A DNA stretch of 64,000 nt, from contig SGPM01000051.1 of the NCBI GenBank assembly GCA_004802725.1, forward strand, positions 47,795 through 111,794, read 5' to 3'. The notes under the pieces were generated by a model, which was given only the letters and a program-made list of their open reading frames with translations, was not told where the DNA came from and ran no database searches. Of the stretch, positions 48,063 through 59,389 are shown one piece after another; the stretch's first letter is position 1, and the number at the start of each line of letters is the position of its first letter. The translations under genes and the position numbers were made by a program. This DNA is from Antrodiella citrinella. Its lineage: Eukaryota > Basidiomycota > Agaricomycetes > Polyporales > Steccherinaceae.

Positions 48063-49124
48063 TCACTTCGTCTGTTGCGATGTCGTTCTGCCGTGTACTG
48101 AGCTGCCACTAGACTCCCCAGTGTAAACAGTAGCATCTAGCAAAAAAAGTAAGTCATTGAAGTGACACATACTAGGAAGAGCTTACTGTCAGACGTCCCC
48201 ACTTCTTCAGCAGTCAAGCCCGCAAGCACTTCATCCTCCGAAAGGCTCTCAGACCCCAAGCTATCGCTCAAACCTGGGTTCTCCTGAGATTCCTCTCCCG
48301 CGCCTTCCTCGTGATTGCCAGCTGCTTCTTCCCGTCTCCGTCTCCTTCTCTGCGCCCGCGCCGAATCGCGAGCAACGAACCGCATCAACGCTTCCATGTC
48401 CGGTTCAAATTCCTGTACCTCGTCATCATCGTCATCGGTGATAAGAATGGGGCTATGGTGATTCGAGTCGAGAATCATGTCTTCCTCCACCTCAATATCC
48501 CAGTCGTCTGCGTCGGTGAAACCGTCGCTCTCAGCGAGGTCTTCGGGGTCTGGGACGTAATCGTCGTCGACAGATTCCATGTCGTCTTCTGGAGCGGAGG
48601 GAATGACGAGGAATTGGTGTCTGCAGGCGGGGCAGGTCCCGTGCTGTAGATGAGTACTCAGTATAGGAAGTCCTGATAACACTAAGGAGGGCACGCACGT
48701 ATCCCTTGATCCATTCTATGAGACTAGAGATACCATGTCAGAGTTGGACTTGAAGAACGATAAGTACAACTCACTCTGTTCTGCAGAACATATGCCCACA
48801 CTCTTCCAACCTAGTAATCCCGTCTAACCGTATCTCCTCTCCGCTTCCCAAGGTCATCGTCCCCTCACCCGTCTCCTGCCTGTCTCCATTCACGATAGCG
48901 TCAAAGGGCTGCAAGCATATACCGCAGGAGTCGTCCACAGGCACTTGGTTCTTTCGAAGGGTGGGGAGATTGAGGATAGTTTGGTCAATAAGCCGTTGCA
49001 CATCAGCAGTGTGCTGGTTCACGCTGTCGTGCAATTCGGGCGGCAGGATGAACGTCCTGAGCCACTCATTGAAGTGACGTGGGTCTGCCACTGGTGGTAG
49101 GAAGTCGTTGTCGTTGTGGTCCAT
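48063..49124 (-). CDS. RING-H2 type E3 ubiquitin ligase-like protein
   Basis: Probable ubiquitin ligase. The zinc ligands are read as CGIC near 48925, then EECGHMFCR near 48790, and CPAC near 48635 across introns (about 48727-48778 and 48688-48715), with a long loop between the first and second ligand pairs. The remainder is strongly acidic (DDDYVPDPEDLAESDGF, ITDDDDDEVQEFEPD) followed by an Arg-rich stretch RAQRRRRRREEAA. The last exon is joined across an intron at about 48135-48187 and ends SSVHGRTTSQQTK with the stop at 48063-48065. Start at 49124 (MDHNDNDFLPP) is preferred; an in-frame ATG at 49238 would lengthen it. No membrane segment is seen. Target and partners unknown. Confidence 0.74.
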
Positions 49125-49533
49125 GGTAAGGTGAAGGATGGTAGGTACCAGACCCCAAAGGTGCAGGCATCTGAGGGCGCTAACAACAACGGTTTCCGGG
49201 TCCGGAGCGCGTTGAAACGCGTAAACATCGCGTCCCACACGTGACTGACGCGTGACGACATGTTATTGAGGATCAATTTCGAGTTTTCCCGGGCCACGGA
49301 GAGCGTCCGGACGCATCTTGCTTCCTGAATCTCCACACTAGTACCACCTTGGAAGGAAGAACAGATCAAGCAATGAAGCAACTTGTTCTTGTGACCTCTC
49401 AAATGGGCCGGATGAGGGCGGATGACCTGCGCCGTCGCGCTTTCAAAACGGTGAATCTCTTGGTATAAAGTCTACCCACAGAAAATGGAGATGGTGTCCG
49501 AGTCGCCTTCGAATTTTCTCCTCGTCTCTTCGC
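49125..49533. other. Divergent intergenic: RING gene and MFS copy B
   Basis: About 410 bp between start codons. The RING reading frame stays open upstream as far as 49238. No further gene recognised. Confidence 0.4.
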
Positions 49534-51440
49534 CATGTCCTCGAAGGAATCCATTGACGAAGAAAAGCCTGTCGCTCAGTATGACGCTGACGGTGTGCTC
49601 GTCGACACCGATGACGAGTTCGGTGGTGTGGACGCCAGACGCAAGTTGGAGCGGAAACTGCTGTGGAAGTTGGACATGAGGATGTCCATCTTGGTGTTCA
49701 TTTACATTTTGAACTATGTGAGCAACAATTTACTCTAGGCCGTCATAGAAATGCAGCTGAACTTGCATTTTGTCGACAGGTCGATCGTAACAATGCTGGG
49801 TATGTCGCGCTCATTGGTCTTATTACGATAGCGACACTGAATTCTTTGCAGAGCAGCACGGTTACGCGGATTTGAGGCCGACTTGCATCTCAAAGGACAG
49901 GAATTCGCCACGCTTCTATCCATTCTCTACGTCGGATACATTATCATGCAGATCCCTTCGTAAGTTCTCTAGTCTTCAAAAATCGGTATCGCGTTGCTGA
50001 CTAGCGAGTTTGATACAGAAATATGTTTTTGAACTACATTGGGAAGCCTTCTCTGTACCTTCCATTCTGCATGAGCATCTGGGGAACGATATCTTGTCTG
50101 ACTGGTACGTAAAGAATTCTCAGTGCTATCATTCACTGACCTATGCTGCAGGTGTTACCAACAAGTGGGTACGACAGTCATAATGATTGTTTGACCGTAC
50201 TGACATGGTTGTAGTTTCGTTGGAGCTCTCCTCACTCGCTTCTTCCTCGGCTTTGTCGAAGCTGCCTTCTTCCCCGGTGCCTACTTCCTCCTGAGTAAAT
50301 GGTACAAACGTTCCGAACTCGGTCTTCGGATCGCCATCCTTTACTGCGGAAACATTATCAGCAACGCGTTCGGGTCACTCATGGCCTCCGGCATCCTGAG
50401 CGGCATGGAGGGAAAGCTCGGACACTCTGCCTGGCGGTGGTTGTTCTATATCGAAGGCGCATTGACCATCTTTGTCGCGCTTTCCGCCATATTCATCTTG
50501 CCGGACTTCCCTGCGACGACGAAGGGGAAGTGGCTGAGTGATCAGGAGCGCGCGTTGGCGATGAAGCGTATGGAGGAGGATGCAGGTGTAGGAGACGAGA
50601 CCGAGACGGAAGTAGGTGGACCTACAGCGGGCCTGATGTTGGCCCTCAAGGACTGGAAAGTGTGGTGGATGGCGCTGGCGATGACAAGTCAAGTTGTCGC
50701 ATTGAGCTTCAATGCGTATTTCCCAACGCTGAGCGCGACGATGGGCTTCGGCCCAACCGTGTCGTTGCTATTGTGCGCACCCCCATTCGCCTTCACTGCG
50801 ATTTTGGCGTTCTTCCTCTCGCGGTAAGCTTGAATGTTTCTTCTATGCTCTGGAACATAAATTGACTAGACCGCAAAACTTGCAGTCACTCCGACGCGAC
50901 GGGTGAGCGATTTTGGCACATCTCTATATCTTTCTTCGTCGGTATCATCGGATTTGTTATCGCCATTTCTACTATGAATACTGCTGCACGATACATCTCC
51001 CTGTAAGTTCGGGTACTGTCTGACATGGTTCCGTGCGTACTCACGAAGGGACTAGCTTCCTTATGGCACAATCCTACGCCGGATTCGTTGTCCTTTACGC
51101 ATGGGTCGCCAACACATTCCCTCGTCCGCCTTCAAAGCGTGCGGTGGCACTCGCTCTAATCAACGCGTTCTCGCAGCTCGGCAACGTCGCAGGCTCGTGA
51201 GTCCTCATCCACACTCTTCTTCATGCCTGCATTCTCACTGTTGACACACATAGTTATGTTTGGCCGTCGACGTGGGGACCAACATACCGCAACTCGTATG
51301 CTATCTGCATTTCGTGTGCAGGATTCGCCATCGTGTTGTGCTATGTCATGAAGCTGCATTTGCAGTCATTGAATAGGCAGCTTGATAGGGTAGAAGAAGA
51401 GAAGGGGGTCAAGATCAAGGGTTTCCGATACCTGGTCTAG
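49534..51440 (+). CDS. MFS transporter, Dal5/Tna1-like anion:cation symporter family (copy B)
   Basis: Close paralogue of the minus-strand gene at 43524-45391, with the same architecture: acidic start MSSKESIDEEKPVAQYDADG, then MRMSILVFIYILNYVDRNNAG, SILYVGYIIMQIPS, FLGFVEAAFFPGAYFLLSKWYKRSELG, ISNAFGSLMASGILSGMEGK, FNAYFPTLSATMGFGPT and HSDATGERFWHISI. Introns near 49719-49780, 49802-49853, 49961-50019, 50105-50153, 50167-50213, 50825-50885, 51003-51056 and 51197-51253. The last exon ends LDRVEEEKGVKIKGFRYLV, with TAG at 51438-51440. A second, homologous tail follows downstream in a different frame (see findings). The transported compound is not known. Confidence 0.9.
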
Positions 51441-51541
51441 ACGACTTTGTCGAAGGCGGTAAGTTACGTTGGCGTTATGATAAGGTTGAGGAGGAAGATG
51501 AGAAGGCGGTCACGGTGAAGGGGTACCGACACCTTACATGA
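51441..51541 (+). pseudogene. Out-of-frame second C-terminal tail after MFS copy B
   Basis: Directly after the stop of MFS copy B, another frame reads DDFVEGGKLRWRYDKVEEE, then DEKAVTVKGYRHLT, and stops at 51539-51541. This parallels the true tail (R-LDRVEEEKG-VKIKGFRYLV). It is probably a relic of a duplicated 3' end, or the tail of an earlier gene form displaced by a frameshift. Confidence 0.6.
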
Positions 51542-52454
51542 GGGATCAGACAGAAGGTCCTATGACTTGCGCCTTTACGATTCGCCGAGGTCGGCGGTGT
51601 ACGCCGTATACGTTTTATTGATGCATCTTCCCCAGTCATCGATTTCGCCCCGGATCTACTGAGGAATGTACGTCGGTAACATCGTCAGGTGCTCGTCGGA
51701 GTGGACGGAATACGCGACAGTACGTCCAGAACGTTGAGCGGTGTGCATGCTCCGGTAACAAGCCTGTGATCAAGCTGTGATTCAAGAATATTGAAGCAGC
51801 TACGGAACGGAAGATAACCAGCGTCGAATGTAAATCACGAAGCTGAGTGCGGGCTGACAGAACCTTCGTTGAATTACACACTGCATAGGATTGCAGACCA
51901 ATAGTACAGAGGCTAGCGCGAGGGACCCACTCTGCGATGCATTTTCGCGCACGTTGGTACGACACCGGAGACACGTGCGGGATAGCAAACAGATGGAAAA
52001 CATTTCACGAAGCGTCGGGGGCTGGCTCGGGTGGGCTATCACAAATGAAGTGAAGAGATAAGGTCGAGAAGAAGAGGTCAAGAGAAGAAAAGAGAAAACG
52101 AGGAAGAGGGTATCCATGCGAAAAGTGCAGGGCGGATGATGCTCGTGTTGAGAAACTTGAGATTATCTGAGCACGTTTGAGATGTCGATGAGAACAGCTG
52201 ACATTGCCTGACAATAATCGTCTAAAGAGCGAGCTCAACAGTATATCATCTCGGAGGTCGACGAGGGGGACGTTGAGGGCGATCCGAGGCGAGACAGGTT
52301 CCTTCGGCGCCTATTAATACTCAAACCATTTCAAGTTGTCCCCATCCGTTTATTCCTGCTCCCATCTACCCCCAGCGTTCCGCACCGTCTACCTCGTCCT
52401 GCTCGTCGCCGTCGCCGTCGTGCGTAGCGAGCGCACATCTCTGCGCCGACGCTC
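51542..52454. other. Intergenic: MFS copy B 3' flank and NEM1 promoter
   Basis: About 900 bp. No gene recognised. The last 150 bp before the NEM1 start are C/T-rich, as in other gene leaders here. Confidence 0.45.
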
Positions 52455-54045
52455 ATGAACTCTCTCACTTACCTCTCCCGCCAGTTCGATGTCTTGGCTG
52501 CGGGAACGCCACCGTCTACCCCGTCCTCTGAGACCCTCCCTCTGCTGCCTGACAACGACTCCTACAGGTTGAAACGGGTGTCAACTTGGTCTGCAAAGTC
52601 CTTTATTGACCTGCCATCTCCTGCCTCTTTGTCTGGCCCCAGTTCTTACGCTCCTACTTCCTGGTCTCTCAAGCGATCCTACTCGTCTCCAGCAGAAGTA
52701 CATCCAGGCTCGCCCTCGCCGCCCACCCCTGCGTCCGAACCCATCGCATCTTCCAGTCGACGCTCGTCTGTTCCTCCGTCCTCGCGAAGACCGTCCAGAA
52801 CATCCTCGAGGCGTCCCTCGGTCTCTTCATCCGATAAAGCCACTCGATCTAAACCCAGTTCAGCCAGCCTGCTGCGACGGGTGGTCATCGTCCGCATATT
52901 CCTCTCTCTATGGAATTACATTTGTGATGGATGGAGGAACCTCACACGACATTGTGTCTGGGCCAGGGCGCAGGACATCGTGATAGAAGAAGGTTCGAGT
53001 GACGATGAGAAGGATACCGAGGACGAGAGCAGGGACGAGAAACTCGTGGATCTGGACGCACGCTCGCCGCCTCCTCTGGACCCTCCAATATCCTTGGTAA
53101 CACCTCCCGAGATGCAGATGCTCTCGCCGGTCACCCGTGCAACAGACGTGTCCGTCATTCTCAACGAACCATCGCTATTCGTCGCACCCGCGTCATCAGT
53201 TTCCTCACTCACGGTCTCACACTTTGGGCATCCTAGCGAACTTTCACGGACACCAACGCCCACAAATCTACCACGGAAAGGTCCTTTGCATCGGCCAAAA
53301 ACCCTCGTGCTGGACCTCGATGAGACACTGATACATTCCACCTCGCGCCCAATGCCCTACTACAATGGAGGTATTCTATCTGGTCTAGGTATCGGCAAGA
53401 AGAACAAGGGTTCGGGGTTCATGGTCGAGGTTGTCCTGGGCGGACACAGCACAGTTTACCATGTTTACAAACGTCCGTTTGTCGACTATTTCCTGCGGAA
53501 GGTGCGTACTGCTGTACATTGGCGCTGTACCGCATTCTAATGAACACGAACGATGGGATAGGTTTCAGCGTGGTATACCCTTGTTATCTTTACGGCATCC
53601 ATGAGGGAGTACGCCGATCCTGTCATTGACTGGTTAGATGCTGGGAGAGGAATCCTAGAGCGTCGGTTCTTCCGCGAGGTGCGTTGTTTCTAGACCGTCC
53701 GACATTGTGCCGGCAATATTCATCGTCGTTATTCAGTCTTGCACGCAAATGGCCAATGGGTCGTACACCAAGGATCTGTCAATAATCGAAGACGACATGG
53801 CCTTGGTGTGTCTGGTCGACAATTCTCCGATCTGCTATACAATCAACGAATGTGTGTATTTCTTCTTGATGTATGTTTCGCTCGACGCTGACGGGAATGA
53901 TGGTCGCGTAGCGAATGGCATTCCTATAGAAGGATGGACACATGACCCACACGACGAAGCTCTCCTTGACCTCCTTCCTTTCCTTGACTCCTTGCGTTTC
54001 ACCAAGGACGTTCGGCGGGTTCTGGGAATCCGGGGTTTCTCATGA
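52455..54045 (+). CDS. NEM1: Nem1-like HAD phosphatase
   Basis: Catalytic subunit of the Nem1-Spo7 type phosphatase at the nuclear envelope/ER, which dephosphorylates the lipin Pah1 and so governs phospholipid versus triacylglycerol synthesis. The first exon encodes a long Ser/Pro-rich N-terminus with a hydrophobic segment near 52890 ([15 protein letters not shown]), then the DxDxT phosphatase motif [12 protein letters not shown] near 53310. The next exons carry [51 protein letters not shown] and [20 protein letters not shown], the conserved order in NIF/SCP family. Introns at about 53502-53560, 53679-53736 and 53852-53910. The stop is TGA at 54043-54045. About 480 residues. Dullard/SCP relatives are the alternative; the N-terminal membrane segment favours Nem1. 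Confidence 0.88.
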
Positions 54046-54887
54046 CACGAACAAACAACATCAACAACCGCACATTCATCATCGCCCACGACATATTCTA
54101 CATACCCCGCGTTCCCGTTCAAATGGCACACCAGAATAACTGGTTGCAATTCCATGAGAGAGAAAATGTGGTGCTTGGTTTCTTGGGTGAACACTGACTG
54201 CTGTTTGAACTCTTATCAATCATACTTAATATATACTATTGGACCATGACCATGACCCATTTTCCCCCCATCCCCACACCTCCCATCCCATTTCTCCTCA
54301 ATCACTTCCATGATTCATCTTGGCATCCATTTCGTTTTCACTCCACGCACATCCCCCCAGCCCCCGAGTTTCGAGTTCAGATTCCAGTCTTTTGTTCATC
54401 TTGCATGGGCTTTTTTCACTAATTAGCATGTTTGTGTATATATGTACCTCAATACTGAAGGAGAGAATAAGAATGACGTCGTCGTATCGTGAAACACAAA
54501 CCCCGCCTACGGAAATCTAGGTATGGATTACCTTGGTCAACCGGACGTATCAAATCATTCACGTCGTCGTTGGTTTATAAAACGCAGAGAATGAGTTAAG
54601 AGTGGGTGGGGGTACTACTCGGTATTACAGATGGTGGCACAACGTGGTAAGGATTTCAGAATTTCAGACAAGGGGTCGTAAGAAATAGGTGGGAATGATT
54701 GCAAGCAGTGGGTGAAAAGAAAGGAGAAGTTCGTTGCAGAGAAAGAGGCCGAGAAGGAGAGAGGGACCTTGTATATAGTCACAAACGAGGGAAGTGAGGG
54801 ATGTACACTGTAGAAGATGACGTCGATGATATACCGGAGAGAGGTGAAGAGAGAGCCTGAGGAAAGTGGACGGGAAGTGATCCACGA
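54046..54887. other. Convergent 3' flanks of NEM1 and Snf7
   Basis: About 840 bp. The minus-strand frames here overlap the Snf7 stop region but have no conserved pattern. No RNA gene was recognised. Confidence 0.45.
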
Positions 54888-55791
54888 TCACAGCGCAATC
54901 TCTGCTTGCAGTTTCCTGAGCTCCTCTTCCTCGTCTTCTTCGACCACTTGTTCTGTGAGACACGAAACGAGTATAAGATAGCGGCAATATGGCAAATGAA
55001 GAAATAGCAAACGTACGCGGTACCGTCTTCGGAGCTCCTGGCAGATGTACTGGGGCGTGGTCGGCTGCTGCGAGCACGTCGTCCAGCTGCTCCCGCTCCA
55101 TATCCTCCAGCTCGCGTTGCAAGTCGTCCTGCATGAAATGAGACACACGTCAATATACTATTTCCGAACGAAACCAGAACAGCGTAACGCACCGCGTCAA
55201 TATCCACACTGCTGTAATTCGTACTTGAAATCGCCTCGGCAACCTCGTCCGCGTCCTTCATCTGGTCCTGGATCTCAGCAACAGTCTTGTCCACATCCTC
55301 GATCGACCTAGCATTCGATTGTTCAGTCAGTCATGAGCCACAGGTTCAAGAAACGGGGGTGGAAAGAGTGAACGCACAATCCTCTGTGGATATCCTTGAG
55401 CGCACCCGCAGCCTTCTTCATAGCAGCCATCGTCTCCGCATTGAAGCTCGCAGACTCCAGTGTCGACACCTGCGTCTCCAATTGGAACTTCGTCCCTTGC
55501 AACCGGTCTAGCTCCAGTTCCGCGACCTTCTTACGCTTCAGCGCTGCCGTAGCCACTGCTCATCCCGTTAGTCCTCCATTGCAATCGAAACGATCAAGGC
55601 GAAAACATACGAGTCTTATTCGCGATGGCATTCGCCTTGGCTGTAGCTCGCTCGGCCTCAATCTTCTTCTGTATATGCTCCTCCTTCTTCTCTATCATCT
55701 GCAGCTGCTGCCGCAGCGTGACGATCGCGTCCCGAGTCGACTGCTTCGTATCCCTGCGTCCACCGAAATAGCTCATAAAGCCTGCCATCAT
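54888..55791 (-). CDS. SNF7: ESCRT-III subunit Snf7/CHMP4
   Basis: Filament-forming core subunit of ESCRT-III, working in multivesicular-body sorting and membrane repair. It starts MMAGFMSYFGGRRDTKQSTRDAI, the amphipathic N-terminus of Snf7 proteins; helix alpha-1 and alpha-2 follow with EKKEEHIQKKIEAERATAKA, then KRKKVAELELDRLQGTKFQLE, the MKKAAGALKDIH region, and the acidic C-terminal arm ISSTNYSSVDIDADDLQRELEDMEREQ, finishing ELRKLQAEIAL (stop at 54888-54890). Introns near 55558-55610, 55315-55376, 55130-55193 and 54953-55015. About 220 residues as in the family. Two ATGs (55791 and 55788) lie side by side. Confidence 0.93.
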
Positions 55792-56188
55792 AGTTTAGGA
55801 GCTCAAAGGGCAAGTAAAGAAGCAGATGGGAGTTCGAATAAAAGCTGGAGGTATGAGAACAGAGAGCGGTAGGAGTGGAAAGTGGCAGGAAGTGTATGAG
55901 TGCCGCAGCGCTCACGCTTGAGGTCACTCGATTGGCCCGATAAGGCAATCCCCGAGCCTGCTTTGACTCGGTCTGAGATTCGCTCGCACGTCGACGACAA
56001 AGTGAGTCTATTGTACTGTGGGGTATAGAAGTAGCACAATTACTGTATCTATAGATAAAGCAGAATATCCCCAGTGTTCTTAGACCTGGGAAGCAAGTCG
56101 CCCCCAGGTCACCGCAATAGTCACATCAAGGGGGAGGAGTTGAAGCAATGAACGGAAGGTTAAGTAAAGTCACAAGGCTCTAAATGGA
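55792..56188. other. Intergenic: Snf7 promoter and ceramide synthase 3' flank
   Basis: About 400 bp. No gene recognised. Confidence 0.45.
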
Positions 56189-57537
56189 TCACTTGTCCTT
56201 CTTCGTCTCTTTATCGTCACCGTCGTCAATATCACTGAAGAAGTACGGGTCTCAGACGAGTGTATTAGGCGGAGAGGCGGGGGACTCACCCCTCGTCGTC
56301 ACTACGCGTATCTTCAGCTCCTTCCCCGGAGACGACGCGCCAAGCGACGCGTATAATCATCGTGAACCATACCAGCTGGAGAATCTAAAGGCACCTGTCA
56401 ATCATCGGCACGAAAGCGTTGGTTTGGGCACTCACCTCAAGACAAACGAGCAAATAAACGAATATCTGGAGCGCTTGCCGAGTGAGGTAAAGACCGCCCT
56501 TAGGGTTCCACATGAAGGCGGCATCGTTATCGCTGACGGAATGCTGCCACACTGAGACGATGACAACGATGAACAGAATGTGACGCGTAATGAACCAAGA
56601 GACCATGAACAAGCCAAACGTAATGTCGCAAAGCGTCGTGAAAGATAGGTAGCGGAGCATTTTTGCTAACTGCGGATAAATGAATGTCATCAATATTACT
56701 GCGGTTCATGATGACTTGCCGGCTTACTGGTAGGAACACGTCCGCTACGTCCATGAGCAGCATGATCAGCACGCCTACACGCGTGCAGTTACAGAAGTAG
56801 CTTCCGACCATGAGGGCAATGGTGACTACATGGTGGGTCATCATCTGCCAGTGGTCCTTTCGACGCGCTTCAGCATTGAGGATGAGTATCTGGTGCAGAT
56901 AGAAAGCAGTCTGTGATAGGTAATAAAACTTGATGGGGCCAGCAAGGGGTATATGAGGATAACCTATCCAAACGTCCACAGGATTGAAAACTGATGTTGG
57001 AAGATTGCGATGAACATACTGTGACACAAGTTGATGAGCACGTATCCAGGACCGGGGACGTGCAAATCAACATACCAGCAGACCGAAAGCCGTTTGACAC
57101 AGATAATAGATGACCGACCACCCTTGCTCTGCAAAGCGGAGCATGCTCCTACGCAGAAGGTGCTGCTCTCTTTTGGAAGTGACGCCCCCCGACGTGGCAT
57201 CACCGTTCGAGTCTGCGACGGCTTTCGCGTCTCCGTTCGTCGTCGTTCCTCCATTCGCGTGTCCATTCCCTCGTTTCGACTTCGCAAGCCGACGCTGAAG
57301 GTCTCTCGTCAACTTCCACTTCGCGAGAGGTTCGAGGGCAAGCAACCGGAAGGCGTCACGCAGAATAGCCATGACGATGATGCAGGATATCACGAAGTAG
57401 CCGTCTAGGACGCCAATGCCATGGTAGGAGGCGTTGGGGAAGGAATCTGGCACTGCCGGACGAGGAGTAGGGTAGGAGAGGGTAACGAAGGGAACTGCAT
57501 AGGATGGAAGCCAATCTGGGGCAGCGGCGGTGTTCAT
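56189..57537 (-). CDS. LAG1: Ceramide synthase, Lag1/Lac1 type (TLC domain)
   Basis: An ER membrane enzyme joining acyl-CoA to a sphingoid base. Start at 57537 gives MNTAAAPDWLPSYAVP; a first membrane segment GYFVISCIIVMAILRDAF, a basic Ser/Gly-rich loop (RRLAKSKRGNGHANGG) and then the TLC domain: FAEQGWSVIYYLCQTAF, HIPLAGPIKFYYLSQTAFYLHQ, the Lag1 motif MMTHHVVTIALMVGSYF with its two histidines, VGVLIMLLMDVADVFLPLAK, and TRHILFIVVIVSVWQ. The acidic cytosolic tail (EGAEDTRSDDEG, DIDDGDDKETKKDK) ends in TGA at 56189-56191. Introns near 57013-57070, 56676-56730, 56371-56440 and 56239-56288. Complete. Confidence 0.92.
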
Positions 57538-58009
57538 GACGAAGGTCTTGTTGTGTGTGTATCCACGTCAAAGAATCATGAAAAGTCCTGGGGTACGTTC
57601 GTAAAGACGAGAAGGTAGGCCAAATACTGCAAAGAGAGAGCAGATAACTGCGAGCAGTGGTATAAGCCGATCTGACGATGTGGTACAGTAACGCGTTGAT
57701 GGCTGAAAATCCTTACATGTGCCACGTGCGGAGATTCCTGCGTCCGCGTCTCGCAATGTGTGAGCGCTGCACCTGGTGTCGTCGAGGGTCCGAGGGGGGA
57801 AGTTGCACGTCGAGCAGGACGTTGCCAACAGCGAACACGACGAAAGATGGAAGTGGTATGCGAGCGAGCTGGCGAGGGACTTTTATTGCGAACGTGCATG
57901 TCGGATAGATTTAAAGCATACGTGGGAATCTGGGGACTGGGTTTCCCACGCTCGCCAGACGCCCTGCACTTGGGAGGACTCGAACACTACCACAATCCTC
58001 CGCCACACC
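57538..58009. promoter_or_regulatory. Divergent intergenic: ceramide synthase and the snRNP-like gene
   Basis: 470 bp between the two start codons, so both promoters must lie here. No core element was identified with confidence. Confidence 0.4.
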
Positions 58010-59033
58010 ATGTCCACTGCCGTCGCCACCCAGCCCAGCGCGACCCTCTACATCAACAACCTCAACGACAAGGTCAACAAGGACGAACTCCGCACACAAC
58101 TCTTCGCCCTCTTCACCACATACGGCCGGGTCATCGATGTTGTTGCCCTCAAGAACCAAAAAATGCGCGGCCAGGCGTTCCTCGTCTTCAGCGACCTAGC
58201 CGGCGCAACGGCGGCCATGCGAGCCTGCGAAGGTATCGTCTTTTATGATAAACCGATGGTGCGCCATCCCGTCTCAAGAACATTGTTATTTGGAAGTCGT
58301 TGATGTGAACAAGTGATGCCCATCGGCTGGCGCACGCTACCATACAGCATATCACATACGCAAAGTCCAAGTCCTATGCGACCATGCGGAAGGAAGATCC
58401 CAATTTCGTCCCTCCGACATCCGTGCACGCGAAAGACACGGCCGCACGCATGGGGAACGGCGCGTTGTCTGGGTCGGAGAAGAGGCAGCGCGGCGATGAT
58501 CGGATGGACGAGGACGAGCCGGAGGCAAAGAAGGAGAAAACCGCTGAAGCTGACGACGATGATGGCGAGGAGATGGAGATTGAAGAAGATGAGGATGCAG
58601 GAGGGAGACAAGCCGCGAAAGGCAAGAATTCCCGTAAGTCGTGTGATACTCCATCAGGCGCGTCCGGTGAATTCGCGAACTTATGCCTTTTCCAGGTGCA
58701 GTACCGCCAACTTCGCAACAACCGTCTGCGACCCTGCTATGTACAAATCTACCACAAGAGGTCACAGACGACGTGCTCTCCGTTCTGTTCCAACAGTACG
58801 TAAAATTTGTTCCCTTACGCAGATCTCTAGTCGTTATCTCTTGTCCCGCTCTAGATACCAAGGGTTCCAAAGCACCCGAGTTGCGCAAGCAACCGCACCC
58901 GAATGCCGCTGGCCAGAAGGTCAAGATGGCACAAGTGGTATTCGATTCGCCTGATCTTGCTACCGTTGCAAAAGAGGCCTTGGATGGCTTCACGCTGAAG
59001 AAAGGCTCCTTGATGTCAGTAGCCTTCGTCTAA
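58010..59033 (+). CDS. U1A/U2B''-like snRNP RNA-binding protein
   Basis: A spliceosomal protein with two RRM domains. RRM1 starts at once (SATLYINNLNDKVNKDELRT; RNP2 is LYINNL) and contains RNP1 RGQAFLVF; the U1A/U2B''-type NKDELRTQLFALF and the GRVIDVVALK loop are clear. RRM1 runs across an intron at about 58258-58344 to MRITYAKSKSYATM. A charged acidic linker (EDEPEAKKEKTAEADDDDG) separates RRM2 (SATLLCTNLPQEVTDDVLSVLFQQY and GQKVKMAQVVFDSPD), with introns near 58632-58696 and 58798-58855. The stop is TAA at 59031-59033. About 260 residues. Which of U1A, U2B'' or a merged SNF-like protein it is cannot be settled by eye. Confidence 0.88.
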
Positions 59034-59389
59034 TTTTCTGTGTAATGTTGTTGTGCTGTGTAATTGCTCCTTTTCTTTGAGTTCGACGTGCATATATCAT
59101 CGTGTCGTAAATGGATGACTTATCATCGTTGCGAACATTGCGACTGGAGCACTCGCGGTCCGTAGGTAGCGCAGGAGCGCAAAACTATATCGGCGTGGAC
59201 CCACAATGGCAAGGCGCAATTTGTCAGGTGTCATGCTAGGCTCAGAACGTAACTCGCTGCGCACGAGAGTGGTCGTTCGGAAATCATGATATACGTTCCA
59301 TTTACAGTATTTGCGTTCTGGATACATTGCTTCAATCACAGGTACACGGCTTTATAATATACAATTGGCTTCTTTTACAAGCCTTGGAT
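59034..59389. other. Convergent 3' flanks of the snRNP gene and the Hsp31-like gene
   Basis: About 350 bp. No gene recognised. Confidence 0.5.
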
